Origin: Actinomycetota bacterium
GTDB lineage: Bacteria; Actinomycetota; Actinomycetes; Nanopelagicales; Nanopelagicaceae
Length of the DNA stretch: 7,737 nt
Reading direction: 5' to 3'
Assembly: GCA_009699765.1 (NCBI GenBank)
Contig: WLNN01000059.1
Coordinates: 1 to 7,737, forward strand
The notes beneath the pieces are model-generated. The model searched no databases. It was given only the letters and a program-made list of their open reading frames with translations, and was not told the DNA's origin. Shown one piece after another: positions 1-6,124 of the stretch (its first letter is position 1; each line of letters begins with the position of its first letter). A program made the position numbers and the translations under genes.

Positions 1-157
1 AGGAATCGAATCAGGAATGGTTGGAATCAATCGCGGTCTGCTCTCAGATCCAGCAGCACCTTTCGGTGGAGTTAAGCAATCAGGCCTTGGTCGCGAAGGT
101 GGCTTTGATGGAATTCACGAGTTCTTGCAGACCAAATACATAGGCGTAGAGATTTAA
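1..157 (+). CDS. gabD: Succinate-semialdehyde dehydrogenase-like aldehyde dehydrogenase, C-terminal end (partial)
   Basis: Only the last 51 codons are present; the gene enters from the left edge, with the first complete codon at base 2. The translation contains GINRGLLSD, then [15 protein letters not shown], and ends KYIGVEI. The PFGG-x-K-x-SG-x-GRE block is the conserved C-terminal signature of NAD(P)-dependent aldehyde dehydrogenases. The particular form [23 protein letters not shown] with a terminal KYIG resembles the succinate-semialdehyde dehydrogenase (GabD) branch, which oxidises succinate semialdehyde to succinate in GABA catabolism. The catalytic Cys and Glu lie outside the window, so family membership is firm but the substrate is inferred. 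Its TAA (155-157) overlaps the stop of the convergent SulP gene within a TTAA palindrome. No terminator is visible between the two genes. Confidence 0.85.
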   Translation, partial: GIESGMVGINRGLLSDPAAPFGGVKQSGLGREGGFDGIHEFLQTKYIGVEI

Positions 158-1389
158 GAACGCTTTTTAGTTTGTGCTAAAAGAAAGTGAAGAGCAATAC
201 CGACAAAGATTGCCCAGATTAAATCAACTGTAATTGTTACAACCGCAGTTACAACATAAGTTGAAACTTCTTGCCAGGTAGATTTCAATTGCTCACGGAT
301 ATTGTGAGGATTCAAGATCCTAAAAGATGTACCGATGAGAACTCCAGCAATCGCCGGCAATGGAATAAGGGCAAATACGGGCGAAAGCAGTAGAACAACA
401 ATAAGAAGAAATAGCGAATGTATAAGTGCAGCCATTTTTGTCTTTCCACCTGAGCGAATATTCACGCTAGTACGTGCAATAGCACCAGTCGCTGGTTGGC
501 CACCGAAGATCGAAGCGGCCATTGTTGCCAGGCCTTGACCGAATAACTCTTTATTGGGATGAAATTTATCTTTTGCGTGAGTCATTCCATCTGCAACTCG
601 AGCAGCAAGAAGGGATTCGATTGCAGCAAGAAGAGCGATAAGAATTGCAGGAGTAATTAAAGAGGAAGAGAAGGTCAGGCTTGAGCCTTTCCAGATAAAG
701 ATGTTGCGCGGGATATCGCCAATTTTTGCAACATCAAGGTGCATGAGTGCAACAACCAAAGTTGTAATTGCTAGGGCAGAGAAACTAGCTGGCACGTAGG
801 GCTTTAGCTTTAATTTCTCGACAATCTTTACGATATTAAACTTAATCAGCAAGGTAAGCACCAAAATAGCAAGGGTCTGTAATTGGAAACCAGATTCAAT
901 CGCTCCCTTAACGGTATTGATTGCGACTTGCAGGGTTCGATCACCCTCACCTTTAACAACTCCGAGCGCCATCGGTAATTGCTGCAGTGCAATAACAACT
1001 GCGATTCCTAATGTGAATCCTTCAACAACCGCCCACGGAATACGATTAATGATTGTTCCAAGGCCTAGAACCGACATTGCTATAACAATTAATCCAGCCA
1101 TTAAACCTAAGACCGGTATTGCTTCAATTCCATTCTTTGCGATGACTGGAATAAGCACAACTGTCATCGCACCAGTTGGTCCGCTTACTTGAAAGCGGGA
1201 TCCACCGAATAAAGCTGCTATAAATCCAGCGATGATTGCAGTGGAGATTCCAGCTTGCGCAGACATTCCTGATGTGATGCCGAAACCAATTGCTAGGGGG
1301 AGTGCAACGATTCCCACCGTTATACCGGCAACTATATCTCTGCCGAATTGTTCTCGGTTGATCCATAGTTCTTCCCGACGGAAAATCAT
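154..1389 (-). CDS. SulP-family inorganic anion transporter lacking a STAS domain
   Basis: A 411-residue, strongly hydrophobic polytopic membrane protein of the SulP (SLC26) family, which moves anions such as sulfate, bicarbonate or dicarboxylates across the inner membrane. Family marks are [20 protein letters not shown] (residues 18-37, TM1), the TM3 signature VSGPTGAMT (68-76), the [14 protein letters not shown] block (255-268, conserved Glu258) and [19 protein letters not shown] (296-314). The last TM ends near residue 404 and only AQTKKRS follows. The cytoplasmic C-terminal STAS domain of typical 500-600 residue SulP proteins is therefore missing. A stop codon lies three codons upstream of ATG 1389, so this is the most upstream possible start; no good Shine-Dalgarno is visible. 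It begins 10 bases after the PGPGW gene and is probably co-transcribed with it. The substrate cannot be told from sequence; no carbonic anhydrase or sulfur-assimilation gene is adjacent. Confidence 0.9.
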   Translation of the reverse strand: MIFRREELWINREQFGRDIVAGITVGIVALPLAIGFGITSGMSAQAGISTAIIAGFIAALFGGSRFQVSGPTGAMTVVLIPVIAKNGIEAIPVLGLMAGLIVIAMSVLGLGTIINRIPWAVVEGFTLGIAVVIALQQLPMALGVVKGEGDRTLQVAINTVKGAIESGFQLQTLAILVLTLLIKFNIVKIVEKLKLKPYVPASFSALAITTLVVALMHLDVAKIGDIPRNIFIWKGSSLTFSSSLITPAILIALLAAIESLLAARVADGMTHAKDKFHPNKELFGQGLATMAASIFGGQPATGAIARTSVNIRSGGKTKMAALIHSLFLLIVVLLLSPVFALIPLPAIAGVLIGTSFRILNPHNIREQLKSTWQEVSTYVVTAVVTITVDLIWAIFVGIALHFLLAQTKKRS

Positions 1390-1399
1390 GCGATGTTAA

Positions 1400-1660
1400 T
1401 TATTTCTTCTTACGAACCTTATTAACAGCTTTAGTTACTTGATTTTTTGTGCGATTGAGAAGAACTTCGGCCCAGGCGAATTCAGTCGCAAGAAGTGCAA
1501 AGCCAGCAATTAAAAGAGGAATACCAGGAATAACAGGAAGAACAAGGCCTAATAAACCAAGACCAACGAGAGTCCCACCAACGGTTGCGACAATTACCCA
1601 GCGAAGAGGATGCGGAAGTCGCTTCCAATTGTTTTTTACCCAGAGCCAGCGTGTGCGCAT
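1400..1660 (-). CDS. PGPGW-family small transmembrane protein
   Basis: An 86-residue membrane protein. It has a basic, Trp-rich N-terminus (RTRWLWVKNNWKRLPHPLRW, 2-21), a hydrophobic hairpin of about two helices (residues 22-57) broken by PVIPGIP (42-48), then LLIAGFALLATEFAWAEVLL (49-68) and a Lys/Arg-rich tail ending RKKK. The glycine-rich helix, Pro-Gly turn and LALLATEFAWA-like segment match the PGPGW putative transmembrane family common in Actinobacteria. Here the signature turn reads VIPGIP rather than PGPGW. The family has no established biochemical function. By the positive-inside rule both ends probably face the cytoplasm. A TAGAAT box ends 7 bases before the ATG, and there is no Shine-Dalgarno between them, so translation is likely leaderless. 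SulP follows after 10 bases. Confidence 0.8.
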   Translation of the reverse strand: MRTRWLWVKNNWKRLPHPLRWVIVATVGGTLVGLGLLGLVLPVIPGIPLLIAGFALLATEFAWAEVLLNRTKNQVTKAVNKVRKKK

Positions 1661-1667
1661 GGAGTGA

Positions 1668-1673
1668 ATTCTA
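1668..1673 (-). promoter_or_regulatory. Candidate -10 box giving a leaderless PGPGW-SulP transcript
   Basis: On the minus strand TAGAAT is followed by 7 bases and then the ATG at 1660. This fits an actinobacterial TANNNT -10 element whose transcript starts at or next to the initiation codon. No convincing -35 hexamer is seen at 16-18 bases spacing. The call rests on match and spacing only. Confidence 0.5.
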
Positions 1674-1715
1674 GTCGAAAATATTTCTTCTCGACAGTAC
1701 TTTTCTCATGTGAAT

Positions 1716-2252
1716 CTAATGGTGGAAGTAGTTCGGAAGATAGGGTGGTTGCCGATCAATAAGCGTAGAGTGAAGATGATTTTCAGTATGTCTAAACATC
1801 TTCACAAGCCCATCTAAGTTCTCTTCAGTATCACCATCCAGATGTAGTTCCATATGAAGAAGATAAGTCAACCCATAATTCACAGAAAATTGGCTGTAAG
1901 CGACTTTATTCTCAATAGTGTACTCAATTAGGTAGAGTCCAAATGGAATTAATATGAACTTTTCTCTTAATAATAATCTAGCCCTAGGAAGCAATCGCTG
2001 ATCTTCCGCGAACGAGCTGGTATCAAGATTATCAATGTCATAGACCGCTCTAGAGAAACTTCTTACCAAATACTTAAACCACAACGTACACAACTTATGT
2101 GTCAGCATTCGAGCGACACGATTTCGTTTGCCCTCTTTAAAGAAAACATAATTGTCAGATTCAAAATCTGATTCTTCATCATCAACGGGCATAAATGCAG
2201 ACCAACCAGGCCTACTTGTTTTCTTTTTAGATTTTCTGAAAAGTTTTGGCAT
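1716..2252 (-). CDS. Hypothetical protein, 178 residues, unrecognised
   Basis: I do not recognise this protein. It starts with a very basic stretch (MPKLFRKSKKKTSRPGW, 1-17), followed by an acidic patch (DDEESDFESD, 24-33). Residues 40-70 are basic and probably helical (GKRNRVARMLTHKLCTLWFKYLVRSF). Residues 99-135 alternate hydrophobic and polar residues (FILIPFGLYLIEYTIEN, then YGLTYLLHMELHLDG), which looks like beta structure or an amphipathic core. The C-terminus is rich in His and Tyr (HTENHLHS, YLPNYFHH). There is no signal peptide and no long clear TM helix. Coding potential is supported by a full-length frame with a start at a plausible leaderless promoter and by packing between same-strand genes (43 bases after the hydrolase, 55 before the PGPGW gene). 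Base composition is more AT-rich (about 38-40% GC by hand count on sample lines) than dnaX or lysC, which could mean weak constraint or transfer. Confidence 0.65.
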   Translation of the reverse strand: MPKLFRKSKKKTSRPGWSAFMPVDDEESDFESDNYVFFKEGKRNRVARMLTHKLCTLWFKYLVRSFSRAVYDIDNLDTSSFAEDQRLLPRARLLLREKFILIPFGLYLIEYTIENKVAYSQFSVNYGLTYLLHMELHLDGDTEENLDGLVKMFRHTENHLHSTLIDRQPPYLPNYFHH

Positions 2253-2258
2253 GGCTAG

Positions 2259-2264
2259 AAAATA
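2259..2264 (-). promoter_or_regulatory. Candidate -10 box for a leaderless hypothetical gene
   Basis: The minus strand reads TATTTT, then 6 bases (CTAGCC), then ATG at 2252. There is no Shine-Dalgarno in the space, so initiation at or beside the ATG is the simplest reading. No clear -35 is seen. The box lies in the 43-base gap after the hydrolase stop, so the gene could be promoted separately from it. Confidence 0.4.
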
Positions 2265-2295
2265 CTCAGATTCCCGAATACGCGGAGTAGTTTCC

Positions 2296-3201
2296 TTAGA
2301 GCTTCTTCCGCTTCAAGAAACCATCAACTGCATCGATCCAAGCGGCAGGTTCTTCCACCCAGGAAAGATGTGAAGAAAATGGCAGACAGACCCACTCTGC
2401 GCCCTTTATCTTCTTAACAAGACGCTTCTGTGTCTTTGGAGTCACTTCATCGAACTTTCCATTAATCAGAAGTGTTGGAACTTTAATGTTCTTAAGTTGA
2501 TCTTCAACATCCCATGTGCGCAATGAACCTATAGGTGCGAATTCAACTGGCCCCCACATTGCTCCGTACACTGATGGATTTTCTGCAAGCTGACCAAAAG
2601 CTTCGGCCACATCTGCCGTCATTGGAACGCGCACCAAATGTTGTGTTGTGAAGTAATTATTCGCTGCTTCAAATTCAGGGGCGGTGTAAATACCTTCCTT
2701 CACGCCTTTATGAACTGCTTTGCGATGAACAGAAGGTAATTCTGAAACTAGTCTTTCAATTTCAGGCAACCACTTAGGAACCGATGCGAGTGAGTTGGCG
2801 ATTACAAGACCTTTAAGACCCTTTGGCTTATCAACTGCATGAGAGAAAGCAAGCATTCCACCCCAGGACTGACCAACAAGAATGTACTTCTTTGAAATCT
2901 TAAGTTCCTTGAGAAGCAGAGTTAGTTCTTCCTTGAAGATATCTACAGTCCAAAACTCACTCGACTTATCTTTCAAGTGTGTTGATTGACCAGATCCAAT
3001 TTGGTCATAGACAATTACTGGACGGCCAGTCATTGCAATGAGATGAACAATTCCGAGGACGTAGTTATGCGGAGCACCAGGACCACCATGGATTACAACT
3101 GCGGGAGTCTTCTTGGATTTCAAATCACCAATAACTCGGTACCAAGTGTTTCCGTGTGCCCATTGCATAGTTCCGGTGCTATCAAGTGCTTGCTCTGTCA
3201 T
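2296..3201 (-). CDS. Alpha/beta hydrolase, proline iminopeptidase-like (peptidase family S33)
   Basis: A cytoplasmic serine hydrolase of 301 residues from the chosen start. The oxyanion-hole motif HGGPG is at residues 38-42, the nucleophile elbow GQSWGG has Ser112, the acid is Asp251 in NGKFDEVTP, and the base is His278 in SSHLSW. HGGPG with GQSWGG is the hallmark of the proline iminopeptidase / S33 group, which releases N-terminal proline or other residues from short peptides; some members are amidases or esterases, so the substrate is not fixed. All three catalytic residues are present and the length is normal. An ATG four codons upstream (3213) is in frame. I prefer ATG 3201 because GGAG (3208-3211) sits 6 bases before it, while 3213 has only weak upstream pairing. 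It lies 80 bases downstream of tRNA-Ser on the same strand with no visible terminator between. Confidence 0.88.
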   Translation of the reverse strand: MTEQALDSTGTMQWAHGNTWYRVIGDLKSKKTPAVVIHGGPGAPHNYVLGIVHLIAMTGRPVIVYDQIGSGQSTHLKDKSSEFWTVDIFKEELTLLLKELKISKKYILVGQSWGGMLAFSHAVDKPKGLKGLVIANSLASVPKWLPEIERLVSELPSVHRKAVHKGVKEGIYTAPEFEAANNYFTTQHLVRVPMTADVAEAFGQLAENPSVYGAMWGPVEFAPIGSLRTWDVEDQLKNIKVPTLLINGKFDEVTPKTQKRLVKKIKGAEWVCLPFSSHLSWVEEPAAWIDAVDGFLKRKKL

Positions 3202-3207
3202 TTTGTT

Positions 3208-3211
3208 CTCC
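3208..3211 (-). promoter_or_regulatory. Shine-Dalgarno deciding the hydrolase start
   Basis: GGAG on the minus strand, 6 bases (AACAAA) before ATG 3199-3201. The alternative upstream ATG (3211-3213) overlaps this GGAG itself, so the two starts are mutually exclusive readings and the downstream one is favoured. Confidence 0.65.
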
Positions 3212-3281
3212 ATCCGTTGCGATGATTCGCAAAGGTACGCCTCGGATTACTGGAGGGAAATACCTTTTAGATGAATTCTGT

Positions 3282-3369
3282 TGGCGGAGGATGAGGGATT
3301 TGAACCCTCGATAGGTTTCCCTATACACGCTTTCCAAGCGTGCGCACTCGGCCGCTATGCGAATCCTCC
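3282..3369 (-). tRNA. tRNA-Ser, anticodon GGA
   Basis: A class II tRNA of 88 bases including an encoded 3' CCA (3282-3284). The acceptor stem GGAGGAT (3363-3369) pairs with ATCCTCC (3286-3292), and the discriminator base is G (3285). The anticodon arm is CACGC-TTGGAAA-GCGTG, with GGA at 3333-3335. The long variable arm ATAGG-GAAA-CCTAT and the T arm GAGGG-TTCAAAT-CCCTC are intact. The long variable arm and anticodon GGA assign it to serine, reading UCC and UCU codons. The gene is divergent from ffs/dnaX and upstream of the hydrolase on the same strand. Confidence 0.97.
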
Positions 3370-3446
3370 AGCGCCTAACCTCAAGCTAACTCAAGTGAAG
3401 CTGAGCTTACCGGGGGTCGGACTGGCTAAGGGTAGCGGTGGGCGAA

Positions 3447-3458
3447 GTCAGTTCTGAC
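3447..3458. repeat. Short palindrome upstream of ffs
   Basis: GTCAG-TT-CTGAC, a perfect 5-bp inverted repeat with a 2-base spacer, ends 3 bases before the putative ffs -10 box. It could be a protein-binding site, or chance. Confidence 0.3.
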
Positions 3459-3461
3459 ACA

Positions 3462-3467
3462 TAAGAT
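3462..3467 (+). promoter_or_regulatory. Candidate -10 box for ffs
   Basis: TAAGAT (TANNNT consensus) lies 7-8 bases before the expected 5' end of the SRP RNA at about 3475. No good -35 hexamer is found at normal spacing. The region between the tRNA and ffs (3370-3475) holds no gene. Confidence 0.45.
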
Positions 3468-3474
3468 TAGGCTC

Positions 3475-3567
3475 AGATCTCCGGTGCGACGGCAGTCGCT
3501 CCGAACTCCCCCAGGGTAGGAATACAGCAAGGGTAGGAGTGTTCTGGTGGGTGCGCCGGAGATCCCT
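3475..3567 (+). ncRNA. ffs: Signal recognition particle RNA, small bacterial (4.5S) type
   Basis: About 93 bases that fold as one long hairpin and bind Ffh protein to target membrane and secreted proteins. The terminal helix GATCTCCGG (3476-3484) pairs perfectly with CCGGAGATC (3556-3564). Inside lie the conserved GGTGCGACGGCAGTCGCTCC-type 5' strand and the GGGTGCGCC 3' strand seen in actinobacterial 4.5S RNAs. The apical domain IV has a GGAA tetraloop (3519-3522) closed by GTA/TAC (3516-3518 / 3523-3525), followed by the conserved ACAGCAAGGG asymmetric-loop side. The position just upstream of dnaX is common in Actinobacteria. The ends are inferred from the terminal helix and could shift by a few bases; no poly-T terminator is seen, so read-through into dnaX is possible. 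Confidence 0.9.
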
Positions 3568-3578
3568 TACTAATGTAG

Positions 3579-3606
3579 GTCAGGTAAAAGTAGTCAGGCA
3601 AAAGTA
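3579..3606. repeat. Two tandem 14-bp repeats between ffs and dnaX
   Basis: GTCAGGTAAAAGTA (3579-3592) is followed directly by GTCAGGCAAAAGTA (3593-3606), 13 of 14 identical. The pair lies just beyond the ffs 3' end and about 65 bases before the dnaX start. It may be a duplicated regulator site or a replication-slippage product; no function is recognised. Confidence 0.7.
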
Positions 3607-3670
3607 AGTCACACATGATCCTCGTTCCAACTAGAAGTGAGTTGAGTTCGAGCAATCGAAGGGTAAGAAA

Positions 3671-5419
3671 ATGAGCTTAGCTCTCTATCGAAAGTATCGT
3701 CCCTCTGTATTTGCAGATGTCATCGGACAAGAACATGTCACTGTTCCACTTTCAAACGCCCTCGAATCCGGTAAAACTCATCACGCATATCTATTTAGCG
3801 GCCCACGTGGATGCGGCAAGACATCATCTGCGCGAATCATGGCGCGCTCGCTCAATTGCGAAAAAGGCCCAACACCCACTCCATGTGGTGAATGCCAATC
3901 ATGTAAAGATTTAGTTGCAAATGGTCCGGGTTCACTTGACGTTATTGAAATTGATGCTGCCACACATGGTCTAGTAGACGATGCACGCGATCTTCGCGAC
4001 AAAGCATTCTTTGCACCAGTACAGAGTAAGTACAAGATTTATATTATTGACGAGGCACATCAGCTTGGAACGGGTGCTGCGAATGCACTGCTTAAAGTTG
4101 TTGAAGAACCGCCTGCACACGTTATTTTTATCTTTGCAACAACCGAACCCGAGAAGTTAATTTCAACAATTCGTTCTCGTACTCACCACTATCCATTTCG
4201 CTTAGTTCCACCTGGAACACTTGCTACACATCTCGAAAAAGTTTGTGATGCCGAGGGTGTAAAAGTTGCAAAGGGTGTAATTCCTCTTGTAGTACGCGCA
4301 TCCGGTGGCTCTGTCCGAGATGCGTTATCTGTACTTGGTCAGCTCTTGGCTGGTGCGGGTAAGGATGGAGTCAGTTACGAGATTGCAGTGCAGCTACTTG
4401 GATTTACTGATGGCGCACTTCTTGATGATGCAATGAATGCAATTGCAGCCCGTGATGGATCAACCTTGTTCCAGACCATTGATCGAGTTATCGAATCTGG
4501 TCACGACCCACGACGCTTCACCCAAGATTTACTAGAACGCTTGCGCGATTTAATGATTGTCGATGCGTTGCAAGCAACAAATGCCAACAGCATTTTGCGA
4601 GAACTTCCAGATGACCAACTCGAGCGCATGCGGCTTCAGGCACAAAACATTGGACAGGCATCACTGTCGCGGGCAGCAGATATCGCATCAGAAGGCTTGA
4701 CCCAGATGCGCGGTGCGACTGCCCCACGTTTAATTCTTGAGCTCATCTGCGGGCGAATCTTGTTGCCGATTGGCGATAATGGTGAGGCGGGGATGCTGGC
4801 ACGTATCGAACGCCTCGAGCGAGTAGAGAACATTGCTCCATCTGTATCAGCAGCGCCTGCGCCAATTCCAAGACCAGCACCAACACCGGCACCGGTCAAA
4901 GAAGTTGATCCAGCTGATTATGTTTCAAAGGTAACTGCTGAGGCGGTTCGCGCACCTGCTCCCGCTAAAGAAGAGAAGAAGATTGTTGATTCAACAGCTG
5001 CACCGGTTGCAAAGAAGATTGATGCAATTGATGTCGCTGGGTTGCGCCGTATGTGGCCTGAAGTCATTGAGAATGTGAAGAAACGACGACGTCTAACATG
5101 GTCGCTCTTAAGTGCCAGTGCTCAGATTCTTGGTGTTGATGAGAAGATCATCACCATCGGAATTGTTAATGCAGGAGCGCGCGATTCTTTTATCCGTAGC
5201 GAATCCGATGCAATCTTGCGCGATGCATTTATTGAAATCGTTGGCCTTGATCGCAAAATTGAAGTTACGGTTGATCCAAGCATTGACACGACGAGTACCC
5301 CAGAAGCTCGTGCTCAGCGCACAACCGAATCTCCAACAGATGCAGCACAGCTCAGTGGAGCAGCACTACTTGCTGCCGAACTTGGCGCGACCATCATCAG
5401 TGAAACGAAGAACGACTAA
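3671..5419 (+). CDS. dnaX: DNA polymerase III subunit tau/gamma
   Basis: A 582-residue AAA+ ATPase that loads the sliding clamp as part of the replicative polymerase. It has Walker A GPRGCGKT (44-51), a four-Cys zinc site (Cys63, 72, 75, 78), Walker B YIIDEAH (124-130), sensor 1 ATTEP (156-160), the SRT-containing arginine-finger region (169-171) and sensor 2 GGSVRDALS (212-220). Domain III runs to about 385. A Pro/Ala-rich linker (about 390-450, [13 protein letters not shown]) leads to a C-terminal domain (about 453-582) of the tau type. The N-terminus [11 protein letters not shown] is canonical, and GAAGGG (3658-3663) is 7 bases before the ATG. I see no A AAA AAG type slippery site near the linker, so a programmed short gamma form is not evident. 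It overlaps recR by one base (TAATG). Confidence 0.97.
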   Translation: MSLALYRKYRPSVFADVIGQEHVTVPLSNALESGKTHHAYLFSGPRGCGKTSSARIMARSLNCEKGPTPTPCGECQSCKDLVANGPGSLDVIEIDAATHGLVDDARDLRDKAFFAPVQSKYKIYIIDEAHQLGTGAANALLKVVEEPPAHVIFIFATTEPEKLISTIRSRTHHYPFRLVPPGTLATHLEKVCDAEGVKVAKGVIPLVVRASGGSVRDALSVLGQLLAGAGKDGVSYEIAVQLLGFTDGALLDDAMNAIAARDGSTLFQTIDRVIESGHDPRRFTQDLLERLRDLMIVDALQATNANSILRELPDDQLERMRLQAQNIGQASLSRAADIASEGLTQMRGATAPRLILELICGRILLPIGDNGEAGMLARIERLERVENIAPSVSAAPAPIPRPAPTPAPVKEVDPADYVSKVTAEAVRAPAPAKEEKKIVDSTAAPVAKKIDAIDVAGLRRMWPEVIENVKKRRRLTWSLLSASAQILGVDEKIITIGIVNAGARDSFIRSESDAILRDAFIEIVGLDRKIEVTVDPSIDTTSTPEARAQRTTESPTDAAQLSGAALLAAELGATIISETKND

Positions 5420-6024
5420 TGTCTAGCGGAATGTATGAAGGCGCAATTCAAGATCTCATTGATGCACTTGGTCGCTTGCCGGGTATCGGACCAAAGTCAG
5501 CTCAGCGAATTGCTTTCCATATTTTGCAAGCTGATTCCGAGATTGCTGATTCATTAGTTGAAGCGGTGCGCACAGTTAAAGAACGTGTGAAGTTCTGCAC
5601 CGAATGTGGCAATGTTTCCGAAGAAGAGCAATGTCGTATCTGCCGCGATCCACGTCGCGATCCATCAAAGATTTGTGTCGTTGAAGAATCTAAAGATGTG
5701 ATCGCAATCGAGCGCACCCGCGAATTCCGCGGTAAGTATCACGTCCTTGGGGGAGCGATTAGCCCTATCGATGGAATCGGTCCAGATCAATTGCGCATCC
5801 GCGAACTAATGCAGCGCCTTTCAGATACAGGGATCACTGAAATCATCTTGGCGACCGACCCCAACCATGAAGGCGAAGCGACAGCTTCATATTTGGCTCG
5901 CCTGATTAAGCCGATGGGCATCAGCGTCTCGCGCCTGGCCTCAGGCCTGCCTGTGGGTGGCGATCTCGAATATGCAGATGAAGTTACCCTTGGTCGAGCT
6001 TTTGAGGGTCGAACTAACCTTTAA
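5419..6024 (+). CDS. recR: Recombination mediator protein RecR
   Basis: A 201-residue protein that acts with RecF/RecO to load RecA at single-strand gaps. It has an N-terminal helix-hairpin-helix ([20 protein letters not shown], 17-36), a C4 zinc finger (Cys60, 63, 72, 75), a Toprim domain with VVEE (87-90) and [11 protein letters not shown] (145-155), and a C-terminal [19 protein letters not shown] (180-198) segment. Length and all metal ligands are normal. The start at 5419 overlaps the dnaX stop (TAATG), which suggests translational coupling. An in-frame ATG at 5431 would give [11 protein letters not shown], which matches the usual family N-terminus better but has no better Shine-Dalgarno; either is possible. 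Confidence 0.96.
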   Translation: MSSGMYEGAIQDLIDALGRLPGIGPKSAQRIAFHILQADSEIADSLVEAVRTVKERVKFCTECGNVSEEEQCRICRDPRRDPSKICVVEESKDVIAIERTREFRGKYHVLGGAISPIDGIGPDQLRIRELMQRLSDTGITEIILATDPNHEGEATASYLARLIKPMGISVSRLASGLPVGGDLEYADEVTLGRAFEGRTNL

Positions 6025-6033
6025 AGCTCTGCC

Positions 6034-6074
6034 ATCTCACAATATGGATAGTTTGCTGTTCCATATATTGAGAT
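6034..6074. repeat. Imperfect inverted repeat (15-bp arms) between recR and lysC
   Basis: The left arm is ATCTCACAATATGGA (6034-6048), the loop is 11 bases (6049-6059) and the right arm is TCCATATATTGAGAT (6060-6074). Thirteen of 15 positions pair, with the two mismatches adjacent in the middle. It lies 10 bases after the recR stop and 50 before the lysC start. No T-run follows, so it is not a textbook intrinsic terminator. It may be a T-less terminator, an operator, or an mRNA 3'-end stabiliser. Confidence 0.6.
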
Positions 6075-6124
6075 AATCCTGAATTCGGCTGGCGCGAAGA
6101 TAATTAGGGCTTCACACTTACCCC

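Noticed and set aside
1674..1700. GTCGA ... TCGAC short inverted repeat before the PGPGW gene as an SOS (LexA) box or terminator
   Set aside because: The arms are only 5 bp with a long spacer, and it does not match the CGAAC-N4-GTTCG type box or a GC-rich hairpin with T-run.
3383..3388. TAGCTT on the minus strand as a -10 box for tRNA-Ser
   Set aside because: It matches TATAAT at only three positions, and no -35 is present.
3473..3655. 60-codon minus-strand frame across ffs
   Set aside because: It is antisense to the SRP RNA hairpin, has no SD and shows no protein-like features; the RNA explains the sequence.
4636..4899. Minus-strand Ala/Gly-rich frame opposite dnaX
   Set aside because: It is the reverse of the Pro/Ala-rich linker codons; composition alone keeps it open.
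4760..5100. Programmed frameshift site in dnaX for a short gamma form
   Set aside because: No A AAA AAG-like heptamer is seen around the linker; the lysine codons here are mixed AAG/AAA without a slippery run.
5112..5426. 104-codon plus-strand frame inside the 3' end of dnaX
   Set aside because: It is out of frame with the well-supported DnaX C-terminal domain and has no start signal; it looks like a shadow.
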